From Acidimicrobiales bacterium (GTDB taxonomy: Bacteria; Actinomycetota; Acidimicrobiia; Acidimicrobiales; JAVJTC01), in assembly GCA_040219085.1 (NCBI GenBank), contig JAVJTC010000007.1:84426-148425 (forward strand): a stretch of DNA of 64,000 nucleotides, given 5' to 3'. Under the pieces are notes generated by a model, which was not told where the DNA came from, did no database searches, and worked only from the letters and a program-made list of their open reading frames with translations. The translations under genes were made by a program, and so were the position numbers. Below are positions 41,801 to 50,338 of the stretch, in pieces. How positions within the stretch are numbered: the first letter of the stretch is position 1; every line of letters begins with the position of its first letter.

Positions 41801-43068
41801 CGGGAGCGTCCCGTGCTCTCCCACTCTTCCAGGAGGACCCTGTACTGCTCGACCGTCTTGTCGGCGGTGTGGGCCCAGCTCCACCTGTCGATGACCCGCG
41901 TACGGCCGCGGGTACCGATTCCGGACGCGAGTTCGGGCTCGTCGAGAACCCGGCCGATTGCCGCAGCCAGCGCGGCGCCGTCACCGGGTTCCACCAGCAG
42001 CGCGGTGTCCCCGTCGGCGCCGACCACCTCGGGCAGCGCCCCGCCCGTCGTGGTCACGAGCGGGATGCCGGTGGACATCGCCTCGATGGCGGGCAGCGAG
42101 AAGCCCTCGTAGAGCGAGGGGACGACGGCCACCGCGGACTGGGCGTAGATCTCCACGATGCGTTCCTCGGGGACCCCGGAGATGAACTCGACGACGTCAC
42201 CGAGGCCGAGCTCGGCGATGGTGCGTTGGGCGGCGCCGCCTTCCTTCTGGCGGCCGATGACCGTCAGGTGCACGGCACGTTCCGTGCGCAGCTTCGCGAC
42301 GGCCTCGAGCAGGTGGGCGAGGCCCTTCATCGCCACGTCGGCGCTCGCCGTCGTGACGATGTGGCCCGGGCGCCGTTCGATGCCCGCTAGCGGTCGGAAC
42401 GACTCGGGGTCCACGCCGACGGGGACGACGACGAGGCGCCCCGGGTCGACGCCGTGGTCGGCGACGATGTCGTCGAAGCTGGACTCCGACACGGTGAGGA
42501 TCCGCAGCAGTCGTTTCGCCACCCGCGTCTGCATCTTCGTGAACGAGTACCAGCGGCTCTTCCCGAACCGCTCGATGAGACCTGACGCGTGCTCCATCTC
42601 GAGGCGGCGGTCGACCGTGATCGGATGGTGGATCGTCCCCATGACCGGGAGTCCGGCCCGCTGGATGGCGAGAAGGCCGTAGCCGAGGCTCTGGTTGTCC
42701 TGGACGAGGTCGAAGTCGTCGACCCGGTTGCGCAGCGCCCGGTATGCGCGCACCGAGAACGAGATCGGCTCGGAGAAGGCGCCGAACGTGTACGACGAGG
42801 TCTCGACCAGGTCGGCGATGTCCTTCAGTTCCCAGAACGCGGGCATCCGCCCGGGGAAGTGCTCGTTGAAGATGTCCAGGCTCGGCAGCTCGTGCAGGGC
42901 GATGCCGTCGTCGATCACGGGGTAGGGCTGTCCGCTGAACACCTCGACGTGGTGGCCGAGCCTGGTGAGCGCACGGGCGAGATGGCGCGTGTAGACGCCC
43001 TGGCCGCCCACGTGGGGCTTGCCGCGGTAGGTGAGAAGGGCGATGCGCAGGGGTCGGTCGTCGATCAT
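41794..43068 (-). CDS. Glycosyltransferase family 4 protein
   Basis: The 424-residue GT-B enzyme has the N-terminal acceptor domain motif GGQGVYTRHLARAL (about 21-34) and the C-terminal nucleotide-sugar domain with VVPVGVDPESFRP, GRQKEGG and PSLYEGFSLPAIEAMSTGIP (about 339-358), including the EGFSLPAIE signature with two glutamates. It should transfer a sugar from an activated donor at the cytoplasmic membrane face. The donor and acceptor are not evident. It precedes a methyltransferase and a toroid gene, and follows a MauE-like gene after 58 bases. Confidence 0.9.
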   Translation of the reverse strand: MIDDRPLRIALLTYRGKPHVGGQGVYTRHLARALTRLGHHVEVFSGQPYPVIDDGIALHELPSLDIFNEHFPGRMPAFWELKDIADLVETSSYTFGAFSEPISFSVRAYRALRNRVDDFDLVQDNQSLGYGLLAIQRAGLPVMGTIHHPITVDRRLEMEHASGLIERFGKSRWYSFTKMQTRVAKRLLRILTVSESSFDDIVADHGVDPGRLVVVPVGVDPESFRPLAGIERRPGHIVTTASADVAMKGLAHLLEAVAKLRTERAVHLTVIGRQKEGGAAQRTIAELGLGDVVEFISGVPEERIVEIYAQSAVAVVPSLYEGFSLPAIEAMSTGIPLVTTTGGALPEVVGADGDTALLVEPGDGAALAAAIGRVLDEPELASGIGTRGRTRVIDRWSWAHTADKTVEQYRVLLEEWESTGRSRC

Positions 43069-43126
43069 CGTTGCGGGAATCAGGCGATGTCCGGGGCGTC
43101 ACGGAGCTGTGCGGTCCGCGGAACGG

Positions 43127-43648
43127 TCACCGCACGGTACCTGGACGGGCCGCCTGAGCCGGTCGGCCGACGAGGCCCAGCGTGACGACGGCGGCCGTGC
43201 CGAGAGCGATCGACACGTGGGCGATCACGTCGCCGGCGTCGCCGTCGAGTGAGCCGGTCAGGTCCTCGACGCCCCGGACCACCGCTCCGACACCCACCAC
43301 GAGCGCGCCGACCACCACGGCGACGTGTGTCGGGCCGACCGTGGTGTCGCGCCGACCGATGCAGCCGCACGGGACCGCGAGGGGCGACATGGCGAGGGCG
43401 AAGGCGACGAGGGCGATTCCGGCCGTCACCACGACCACGAGCGCAGCCGGCCCTCGTCCGGGCCAGGCGAATGCGACGGCGGCGACGGCCAGCTCCACGA
43501 CACCTGCGGCGCGTCCCACCGCGTCGGGGACGCGCACGCCGAGCGATGCGAGCGCGTCGACGGCGTCCCGGGGTTCGAGCATCTTCGTGGCGCCCGCGAC
43601 GGCGAGCACGATCAACCATCCGTGCAGGAGGGCGGCGACGGCGTCCAC
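43127..43648 (-). CDS. MauE/DoxX-like redox-associated membrane protein
   Basis: The 173-residue protein has four hydrophobic helices and a PCGCIGR motif at about residue 90, as in MauE-type proteins involved in disulfide or quinone-linked redox chemistry. The GTG at 43648 is chosen because a TACGCT box lies seven bases upstream and the protein then begins directly with a helix-bearing segment. It leads the minus-strand operon and is divergent from dtd with only 40 bases between starts. Confidence 0.78.
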   Translation of the reverse strand: MDAVAALLHGWLIVLAVAGATKMLEPRDAVDALASLGVRVPDAVGRAAGVVELAVAAVAFAWPGRGPAALVVVVTAGIALVAFALAMSPLAVPCGCIGRRDTTVGPTHVAVVVGALVVGVGAVVRGVEDLTGSLDGDAGDVIAHVSIALGTAAVVTLGLVGRPAQAARPGTVR

Positions 43649-43655
43649 GGGCCCG

Positions 43656-43679
43656 AGCGTAGGGCTACGGCGGTACCCT
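43656..43679. promoter_or_regulatory. Back-to-back leaderless -10 boxes for mauE-like gene and dtd
   Basis: On the minus strand TACGCT (43656-43661) ends seven bases before the GTG at 43648. On the plus strand TACCCT (43674-43679) ends nine bases before the dtd ATG at 43689. The two promoters face outward and would use overlapping -35 regions, so they may compete. No ribosome sites are seen on either side. Confidence 0.5.
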
Positions 43680-43688
43680 CCGCCGACG

Positions 43689-44126
43689 ATGAGGGCAGTC
43701 GTACAGCGTGTCGAACGGGCCGAGGTCCGCGTCGACGGTGAGGTGGTCGGTGCGATCGGTCGGGGATTGTGTGTGCTCGTCGGCGTGACCCACGACGATG
43801 ATGCCGCCTCCGCAGCGAAACTCGCCGACAAGATCTGGAACCTGCGGGTGATGGCCGACGACGGCGGCGTGATGAACCTGTCCGTGGCCGACACCACCGG
43901 CGAGGTGCTCGTCATCAGCCAGTTCACCCTCTACGGCGACACGAGCCGGGGGAGGCGACCGTCGTGGGTCGACGCCGCCCGCCCCGAGGCGGCCGCACCG
44001 TTGGTGGAGGCGGTGGTCGACGAGCTCCGCGAGGCCGGTGCGACGGTGGCCACGGGCATCTTCGGCGCCGACATGGCCGTCGATCTCGTCAACGACGGAC
44101 CTGTCACGCTCCTGTTGGAGGTGTGA
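43689..44126 (+). CDS. dtd: D-aminoacyl-tRNA deacylase
   Basis: The 145-residue enzyme removes D-amino acids wrongly attached to tRNA. The family motifs [16 protein letters not shown] (about 77-92) and the C-terminal [11 protein letters not shown] with the Gly-cisPro dipeptide are present, and the length is normal. The ATG follows a TACCCT box by nine bases, consistent with leaderless expression. The 3' end overlaps the convergent lnt-like gene by 23 bases. Confidence 0.95.
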   Translation: MRAVVQRVERAEVRVDGEVVGAIGRGLCVLVGVTHDDDAASAAKLADKIWNLRVMADDGGVMNLSVADTTGEVLVISQFTLYGDTSRGRRPSWVDAARPEAAAPLVEAVVDELREAGATVATGIFGADMAVDLVNDGPVTLLLEV

Positions 44127-45624
44127 CGGTGCCGTCCCGTGTGTCGCGACGGGCGAGTACCCATGCGGCGAAGATCGAGGCCAGGGCGATCGACACCATC
44201 GGCCACGGCCCGTAGCGGATCGCCCAGGTCTGACCGGTGCGCTGCTCGATGGTCCCGCGGATGATCTTGGTCTCCGAGACGCCCGAGCGGTCGATGACGT
44301 CGCCGTCGGGTTCGACGATGGCACTGAAGCCCGTGGGCGCGGCCTGAAGGACGTAGCGGCCCGTCTCGAGGGCCCGCAGACGGCTCGAGGCGATCTGTTG
44401 GCTCTGCACGATCGTGAGCCAGTAGGAGGAGCCGTTCGTCGGGTTCAACACGACGGTCCCGCCGTCCTTGATCCCCTCCCGGGCGCGGTCCTCGAAGAAC
44501 ACCTCCCAGGAGATGACGATGCCGAAGTCCCCGATGTCGGTAGCGAGGATCGCGGGGCCCGTGCCGGCGACTGCTTCGCGGGACGGGAGCGACTCACCGG
44601 CGAGTGGCTCGATGAACGAGCGGAACGGGAAGTACTCACCGAAGGGGACCCTGCGTTCCTTGTCGTAGCGGCTGACGACGTCGCCGTCCGGGTCGATGGC
44701 GACGGAGAAGTTCAGGAACTCACCGGGACCGCCGTCTTCGATGATCCCGGGGATGAGGTAGGCGTCGAGGTCCCGGGCGAGTTGGGAAAGTTCGGCTTCG
44801 AGGTCACTGCCGGCGAACGTGCCGTCGACGTCGACGACGTTCTCGGGCCACAGGACCAGGTCCACCGGCGCCTGGATCAGGCGGCTCGCCTCGAGGTGCC
44901 GTTGGAACACCTCGCGCGAGTCCGTGTCGGTCGCCCGCGTGCGTTGGGGCCCCCCGCCCTGGACGATGGCGACATCGAGTGTCCCGATGGCGGTGCCGGT
45001 CGGGGCGACCGCCGCGCCGACGGCGGCGAGGCCGACGATCGCGGCGGCGCCGACGGCGATCCGCGGGCGACGTTCGACCAGCGAGCTCAGGCCGACTCCG
45101 ACCACACCGACGAGCCACACGGCGAGAAGGGGGCCGAGGACACGCACGGTCGGTGCGAGGGGTGCATCGGCCTGGCTCATCGCCAGGGTGGACAACGGGA
45201 CGCCGCCGAAGGGCCAACGCCACCGGACGGCGGCGACCACGACGAGCATCGCCGGTAGAGCGATCGGTCGCCAGCGTCCCTCGGGGATCGCCGCGGCCCC
45301 GAGGCCGTACATGGCGGCGAACGCGAGCCCGGCGATGATCCAGCCCGGCGGGGAGAAGTCGAGCATCCACAGCGTGGACGGGAACAGCCACGACGCCGCG
45401 ACCGCAGCGGCCCGCAGGAAGCGGGTCTTCGGGGGCTGACCGGCGAGGAGACGGTCGAGTCCGGCGACGCCGACGAAGGCCAGCGGCCAGAACCCCCAGG
45501 GCGGCATCGAGAACGCGATGGCGAGACCGGACGCGATGGACGCAGCCGCGCTGATCAGGCGCGACCTCGCGTCGGTGCCTCGCGGGACCGTGAGCGGAAT
45601 CGCCCGCGGTGTGCTCAGCGCCAC
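44104..45624 (-). CDS. lnt: Apolipoprotein N-acyltransferase homologue with Ser in place of catalytic Cys
   Basis: The 506-residue protein has about six N-terminal helices, a nitrilase-like domain and a final helix, as in Lnt, which N-acylates the lipoprotein cysteine. The catalytic glutamate (E261 in WPEN) and lysine (K322 in [12 protein letters not shown]) are present. The expected nucleophile in the CYE/CFE motif is serine: ISWEVFFED with S372, codon at 44509-44511. The enzyme may be inactive, may use serine, or may have another job. The start is GTG 45624. Lipoproteins are encoded nearby, for example at 38471. Confidence 0.88.
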   Translation of the reverse strand: MALSTPRAIPLTVPRGTDARSRLISAAASIASGLAIAFSMPPWGFWPLAFVGVAGLDRLLAGQPPKTRFLRAAAVAASWLFPSTLWMLDFSPPGWIIAGLAFAAMYGLGAAAIPEGRWRPIALPAMLVVVAAVRWRWPFGGVPLSTLAMSQADAPLAPTVRVLGPLLAVWLVGVVGVGLSSLVERRPRIAVGAAAIVGLAAVGAAVAPTGTAIGTLDVAIVQGGGPQRTRATDTDSREVFQRHLEASRLIQAPVDLVLWPENVVDVDGTFAGSDLEAELSQLARDLDAYLIPGIIEDGGPGEFLNFSVAIDPDGDVVSRYDKERRVPFGEYFPFRSFIEPLAGESLPSREAVAGTGPAILATDIGDFGIVISWEVFFEDRAREGIKDGGTVVLNPTNGSSYWLTIVQSQQIASSRLRALETGRYVLQAAPTGFSAIVEPDGDVIDRSGVSETKIIRGTIEQRTGQTWAIRYGPWPMVSIALASIFAAWVLARRDTRDGTVTPPTGA

Positions 45625-45736
45625 CGGGGCACCATCGTCGACGTCACGCCGACAGTGTCGTCGTTACGGCCCCGAACCCCACCGCAGGGGGCCGGCGCCC
45701 GTCGTCGCCTGCCGTGCAGACCCCGCCGCAGCGCCG

Positions 45737-48700
45737 TCACGTCGCCGTCGTCAGCCTTTCCATGTGGTGGACAACGAACTCGACGATCTCGCTGTCGCTC
45801 ATGGCGGCGCCCCGAGCAACGGCCTCTTCGAAGGCATCGGCGCCGAGTAGCGAGCGCAGTTCCTCGACGGTGTCGGCCAACCTCTGCGCGTCGGCGGGCT
45901 CGAAGGGCAGCGCGTGGGCCGCACCGGCCGCCACGAGGGCGCCGTGGAGCACGGCGGCCACCTCGAATGCACCCAGGTCCGTCAGGATCCCGAACACGTG
46001 GCGCAGCGACAGCCACTGGTTGGCCCAGTCGCCGCCGCGGTACCAGGTCCGGACGACCCCGCCGTAGCCCTCCAGAGCTGCGAGGTGCTCGCCGGACCGC
46101 GCACGGAGCCAGTGGACCTCGGTCAGCGCGAACGCGCCGATCCAGCGGTTGCCGGCCGACGCGCCGAGCTGGGCAGCGGTCTCCAGGTTGGACAGCGCTT
46201 CGGTGGCATCCGTGCGTTCGAGGGCGAGCCCGAGCGCGTAGGCGGCCAGAGAACGGGCGGTGGCCGATCCGACCTCAGCGGCCGCGGCCTTGGCCTCCCC
46301 TGCGAGGACGGCGCCGCGGATGCCGTCGCCGAGGCTCGTGTAGGCGACGGAGCGCATGTAGAGGGCGTGGGCGACGCGGGCGGTGTCATCGGCGATGCGG
46401 GCGGATTCGAGCATCCGGTCCATCCACATCAGCGCCGTGTCGGGGTCGCCCTTGTAGAAGTGGGCGTTGCCGAGGACCCGCTCGGGAAGTCCGCTGTCGG
46501 ACACGCCATCGGCTCGTTCAGCCTCCAGGGCCTGTCCCGCCAGCTGTATCGCCGCGTCGAGGTCCCCCCTGACCCAGTGGCCGTATGCGCACATCGCGAG
46601 GACCGTCGGGTACTCGGGGTGCTCGCCGGCCCCGGGCAGATCCGCCACGGCGGCGGCCCAGGCCATCACCTCGTACTGGACGCCGCGGAAGCCGAACTCG
46701 CGTAGCGCGGCCACGAGGCGCAGCGCCCGGTCCGTGTCGGCGGTGCGCAGCGAGAACAGGTGCGCCGAGCGCAGGTTGTCGAAGTCCCTGTCGAACCAGG
46801 CGGACCACACTGCCTCCTCCGGGGTGTCGAGCCCCTGCGCCCCGCGTTCGGCGAGGTCGACGAACCATGACAGGTGGCGGAGCTCCACGGCGGCGAGGTC
46901 GCCGCTGTCTGCGAGGCGGTCGAGCCCGAACTCCCGCAACGGCTCCAGCAGGCGGTAGCGGGGGACGCGGGGGTCGGTGAGGATCACCATCGACTGCTCG
47001 ACGAGGTCGGCGAGGGTGTCCACCGGGTCCGGCCGGTCGGCACCGGCCTGCCCACAGACCGCTTCGGCCGCCGTGAGGTCGAATCCACCGGCGAAGACGG
47101 CCAGCTCGGCGAAGACCCGGCGCGATCGCGGGTCGAGCAGGTCGTGTGACCAGCGGACGAGCTCGACGAGCGACCGTTGGCGCCCGTCGCGACCGTGTTG
47201 GGGACGGCCGAGGGACTGCACGCGCTGGTCGAGGCGTTCCGCCAGGGCGGCTACGCCCATGGCCCGCAGACGCGCCGCTGCGAGTTCCAGGCCGAGGGGG
47301 ATGCCGTCGACGCGCCGACAGATGGCGGCGACGATCCCGGCGTTCTCCTCGTCGAGCTCGAAGCCCGGTACCGCGGCGGCCGCCCGGGTGACGAACAACT
47401 GGACCGCGGAGGACCGGCTGATCTCGTCGAGGGAGTCGGCTCCGAGGTCGGGGAGCGAGAGGGGCGAGACGACCACGACGAACTCGCTGGCGAGGCCCAG
47501 GGGCTGGCGGCTCGTCGCCAGGATCCGCAGCTGCGGACACGACGATCGGAGCCGGTCGACGAGTGGCGCGACGGTTTCGGTGACGTGTTCGCAGTTGTCG
47601 AGGACGAGCAGCGCCCGCCGTGGCGCGAGGTACTCCTCGATCGTGGCGACGAGGGTCCGCGCCTGGCGCTGCTGGACGTCCAGCGCGTGGGCGAGGACGC
47701 GCCCGACCCCGCCGGGATCCCGCAGAGCTGCGAACTCGACGACGGTCACGTCCCCGCCGAGGTCGGGGGACAGGTGGGCCGCGGCGCGCATCGCGAGGCG
47801 TGTCTTGCCCACTCCGCCCGGACCGGTCACCGTGACGACCGGATTCGCCGTGAGCGCCTCGGCGAGGTCCGCGACCTCAGGGTCACGGCCCACGAACGAG
47901 GTCGATCCGAGGAGGGCCGAATCGGCGCTGACGGCCCCGGCGGGCGCGCCGCCGGTCGCCGCAGGGGGTGGCCGCAGCGAAGGATCGTCGGCGAGGATCC
48001 TGGACTCGAGGTCTCCGATGGCGGCCGATGCGTCCAGACCGACCTCGGTCCCGAGCATCTCTCTGAACTCCGCGGCGCGGCGGAGAGCCTCGGCCTGACG
48101 GCCCGTGTGGTGCAGGGCGGTCATGAGCGACAGCCGGAAGCTCTCGCGCAGCGGGTGCTGCTCGACGAGGCCCTCGAGCTCGCCGACCATCGAGGCGGCA
48201 TCGCCACGCGCCAGCCTCGCCCGGACCCACTGGTCGGTCGCGACGAGCCGCAGCTCGTCGAGTCGGACGGCTTCGGCCCGGACGTGTTCCAGGTCGCAGT
48301 GCTCACCGAACGCCGGCCCCCGCCACAGCGAGAGTGCGTCGTCGAGCAGGTCGGCGGACTCGACCGGTTCCACGTCGCGCGACCGTGCCAGGAGGTCCTC
48401 GAAGCGGTCCGCGTCGATGTCGGCGTCGTGGACCACGAGCCGATAGCCGCCGGTCTCGTGACGGATCTCGAATGCCGGGTCCAACACCCTGCGCAGTCGT
48501 GAGACGTGGCTCTGGACGCTCGCCGGCGCGGAGCGTGGTGGGGCGGCACCCCACAGCGTGTCCACGAGACGGTCGCCCGAGACGGCCCTGCCGCGCTGGG
48601 CGATGAGGGTCGCCAGGAGCTGGCGCGCCTTGGGCCCACCGAGCGAGGGCCGGGAGTCGCCCCGGTACAGGACCAGCGGGCCGAGGACGCAGAGGGTCAC
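45737..48700 (-). CDS. SARP/AfsR-type regulator: winged helix, BTAD, NB-ARC ATPase and TPR domains
   Basis: The 987-residue protein starts with an OmpR-like winged-helix domain (1-75, QSHVSRLRRVLD) and a bacterial transcriptional activator domain (about 85-235). A STAND/NB-ARC ATPase follows, with Walker A GPGGVGKT (293-300) and Walker B LLVLDNCEHV (364-373), then a helical TPR-like C-terminal half. Such proteins act as ATP-dependent switches on promoters, often of secondary metabolism. The start is GTG 48700, where the winged helix begins. The frame is open to 48949 without domain support. It is divergent from the cupin gene. Confidence 0.9.
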   Translation of the reverse strand: MTLCVLGPLVLYRGDSRPSLGGPKARQLLATLIAQRGRAVSGDRLVDTLWGAAPPRSAPASVQSHVSRLRRVLDPAFEIRHETGGYRLVVHDADIDADRFEDLLARSRDVEPVESADLLDDALSLWRGPAFGEHCDLEHVRAEAVRLDELRLVATDQWVRARLARGDAASMVGELEGLVEQHPLRESFRLSLMTALHHTGRQAEALRRAAEFREMLGTEVGLDASAAIGDLESRILADDPSLRPPPAATGGAPAGAVSADSALLGSTSFVGRDPEVADLAEALTANPVVTVTGPGGVGKTRLAMRAAAHLSPDLGGDVTVVEFAALRDPGGVGRVLAHALDVQQRQARTLVATIEEYLAPRRALLVLDNCEHVTETVAPLVDRLRSSCPQLRILATSRQPLGLASEFVVVVSPLSLPDLGADSLDEISRSSAVQLFVTRAAAAVPGFELDEENAGIVAAICRRVDGIPLGLELAAARLRAMGVAALAERLDQRVQSLGRPQHGRDGRQRSLVELVRWSHDLLDPRSRRVFAELAVFAGGFDLTAAEAVCGQAGADRPDPVDTLADLVEQSMVILTDPRVPRYRLLEPLREFGLDRLADSGDLAAVELRHLSWFVDLAERGAQGLDTPEEAVWSAWFDRDFDNLRSAHLFSLRTADTDRALRLVAALREFGFRGVQYEVMAWAAAVADLPGAGEHPEYPTVLAMCAYGHWVRGDLDAAIQLAGQALEAERADGVSDSGLPERVLGNAHFYKGDPDTALMWMDRMLESARIADDTARVAHALYMRSVAYTSLGDGIRGAVLAGEAKAAAAEVGSATARSLAAYALGLALERTDATEALSNLETAAQLGASAGNRWIGAFALTEVHWLRARSGEHLAALEGYGGVVRTWYRGGDWANQWLSLRHVFGILTDLGAFEVAAVLHGALVAAGAAHALPFEPADAQRLADTVEELRSLLGADAFEEAVARGAAMSDSEIVEFVVHHMERLTTAT

Positions 48701-48873
48701 GTCGCCGTGGGCGTCCTCGCGGTGGCGGGTGTCGTCGTGCGCTGTCAAACCCCTTGCGATCCCCGTGGTCCCGCCTGCGGATTCGCCGACAGAAGTCTGC
48801 AACCACCCTACGGGATCGTATGAGCGCGGTCCTCGTGTCGTTCCCGGTACCGCCGGGGCGGGGGCCACCGGGT

Positions 48874-48889
48874 GGGGCCACGTGGCCCC
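48874..48889. promoter_or_regulatory. Perfect 16-base palindrome upstream of the cupin gene
   Basis: GGGGCCACGTGGCCCC is a perfect inverted repeat with a CACGTG core, 28 bases before the cupin ATG. It lies in the gap between the SARP regulator and the cupin gene. It could be an operator for a dimeric regulator or form an RNA hairpin. No other regulatory site is clear in the 217-base gap, apart from a GGAAGGA ribosome site at 48905-48911. Confidence 0.5.
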
Positions 48890-48917
48890 CCCGGCCCACG
48901 ACATGGAAGGAACGGAT

Positions 48918-49307
48918 ATGCACCTGACGAAGGATTCGATCCCGGTCAAGATCGACGCTCCCGGAGCCGTCGCCCGCCAGAAGACGGATTTCGGCGACGC
49001 GTCCGGCTACGGGTCGATCGGCGGCGAGTACTTCACGTTGGCGGCCGGCACGGACCTCGCACCGCTGCTGCAGGGTCTCGCCGGCGATGTCTGCCACGCC
49101 CCGCACTGGGGCTACATGATCTCGGGTCGCCTCGTGGTCGACTACTCGGACGGGACCGACGAGACCTGTGAGGGCGGCGAGATCTTCTACTGGCCTCCGG
49201 GACACAGCGTCCGGGTCACCGATGACGCCGACGTGGTCCTCTTCAGCCCCCAGCATGAGCACACCGCGGTGCTGGACCACATCCTCGACAAGATGTCCGC
49301 CGGTTGA
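48918..49307 (+). CDS. Cupin-domain protein
   Basis: This 129-residue protein folds as a single cupin judging by HAPHWGYMISGRLVVDYSDG (motif 1, about 59-78) and IFYWPPGHSVRV (motif 2, about 92-103). Candidate metal ligands are His59, His62 and His99. The start is ATG 48918, six bases after GGAAGGA; an ATG at 48903 in frame overlaps that ribosome site. It overlaps the next gene region by four bases only if the longer start of that gene is used. Function is not predictable beyond a small-molecule or metal-binding role. Confidence 0.75.
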   Translation: MHLTKDSIPVKIDAPGAVARQKTDFGDASGYGSIGGEYFTLAAGTDLAPLLQGLAGDVCHAPHWGYMISGRLVVDYSDGTDETCEGGEIFYWPPGHSVRVTDDADVVLFSPQHEHTAVLDHILDKMSAG

Positions 49308-49351
49308 CCCGGACCGGCCAGAACCACCTGTACGACGACCGAGGAGACACC

Positions 49352-49906
49352 ATGCAACCAGACAGACAACTCGCCACGATCCTGCCGATGCTGACGAACA
49401 TCGTCGGCCGCATCGAGCCTGGGCAACTCGACAACCGGACGCCCTGCGCGAAATTCGCGGTCCGTGACGTGCTCGACCACATGGTCGGCGGAGCGGACTC
49501 CTTCGCCCCCGCATTCAGGGGCGTCGATGCTCCGTCGCCGGTGGAGGCCGACACCGACGCGCATCCCGCCGCCCGGTTCCGGGCCGCCATGGCCAACCTG
49601 TTGGATGCCGTGCAGAGCCCCGGGGCTCTCGGGCGCACCGTCGAGGCGCCCTTCGGCTCCGTCACCGGCGACGTGTTCGCCCGCTTCGTCGCGTTCGACG
49701 GGCTCGTGCACGGATGGGACCTGGCGACGTCCACCGGACAGGCCTACGACCCGCCCGAGGACCTCGTGCGTGAGGTCGATGCCTTCGCCCGTCAGGCCCT
49801 CGCGCCCGAGATGCGTGATGGCGACACGTTCGCGGCGGAGACGGAGGTCTCCAGCGACGCCGGTCCGCTCGAGCGGCTCGTGGCGTTCTCGGGGCGCAGC
49901 GTCTGA
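49352..49906 (+). CDS. TIGR03086-type DinB-like metal-binding protein
   Basis: The 184-residue protein resembles mycothiol-dependent maleylpyruvate isomerase-like proteins. It has RTPCAKFAVRDVLDHMVGG near the N-terminus and FVAFDGLVHGWDLATSTG (about 110-127), with the histidines that bind metal in the four-helix DinB fold. The ATG at 49352 is preceded by GAGGAGA. A longer frame from 49304 would overlap the cupin stop. The substrate is unknown; such proteins are common in actinobacteria that make mycothiol. Confidence 0.8.
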   Translation: MQPDRQLATILPMLTNIVGRIEPGQLDNRTPCAKFAVRDVLDHMVGGADSFAPAFRGVDAPSPVEADTDAHPAARFRAAMANLLDAVQSPGALGRTVEAPFGSVTGDVFARFVAFDGLVHGWDLATSTGQAYDPPEDLVREVDAFARQALAPEMRDGDTFAAETEVSSDAGPLERLVAFSGRSV

Positions 49907-49927
49907 GCATCCGCCCGACGTGGCGAG

Positions 49928-49956
49928 CCTGCCCGACATCGGTGGAGTCGGGCAGG
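49928..49956. terminator. Hairpin between convergent genes
   Basis: A perfect 10-base inverted repeat (CCTGCCCGAC / GTCGGGCAGG) with a 9-base loop lies between the TIGR03086-type gene stop (49906) and the 3' end of the minus-strand Sec gene (49983). It can form on either strand and so may end both transcripts. There is no T-run, which is common for actinobacterial terminators. Confidence 0.6.
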
Positions 49957-49982
49957 TCCACCGGGCGGGGGTGCCGAGCCGG

Positions 49983-50297
49983 TCAGATCTCGCAGGCGGT
50001 GCCGTCCGCCCAGGTGTCGCCGTCGCTGAGTTCGATGCTCAGCTTCTTGCGGAGCCCGCCGCGCACGTCGATGCGCATCATGTGGGCGAGCCCGAGGATC
50101 TGGGGCGCGACGAGGACCCGCAGCTCGTCGTCGAGGCGTTGCGTGCGGTACCGGGTGAGGTTCTTGCCTTTCGTGTTGGTGTCGACCGACACCTCGGCGA
50201 CCTTGCCTCAGCCGGTGGGCCTGATGAAGTCGACGGCCATCGTGCCGCCCTTGCGTCGTAACAGGTCGACGGCGGTGTCTGTGATCTCGATGTTCAC
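49983..50297 (-). CDS. Candidate selenoprotein with in-frame TGA (Sec30)
   Basis: Reading from GTG 50297 gives 29 codons up to a TGA at 50208-50210. The same frame then continues for 74 codons to a TGA stop at 49983. Around the TGA the protein reads IRPTG-U-GKVAEVSVDT. The GGTMAVDFIRPTGU pattern resembles a small bacterial family in which Cys or Sec follows such a segment (CC/Se motif proteins, recalled, not searched). Fourteen bases after the TGA lies a hairpin with a GGUC loop, as expected of a bacterial SECIS. The gene follows hemY after 41 bases. A pseudogene with a nonsense mutation, or a 69-residue protein starting at 50192, are the alternatives. Confidence 0.7.
50178..50193 (-). promoter_or_regulatory. 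Putative bacterial SECIS hairpin
   Basis: On the minus strand GGTGTC-GGTC-GACACC forms a perfect 6-base stem with loop GGUC. It begins 14 bases after the in-frame TGA, placing the loop guanines 21-22 bases downstream. Bacterial SECIS elements need a guanine early in the apical loop at roughly 16-37 bases, and the E. coli fdhF loop also contains GGUC (established knowledge). Recognition by SelB is an inference. Confidence 0.65.
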
Positions 50298-50338
50298 GTT
50301 CGCCTGAACCCTCTGTGGTCGACGGTCATTCCGGTCGG

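Noticed and set aside
49983..50192. A 69-residue protein starting at GTG 50192
   Set aside because: This start has no ribosome site and lies inside the SECIS-like hairpin. The frame upstream of the TGA is coding in character and matches the expected N-terminus.
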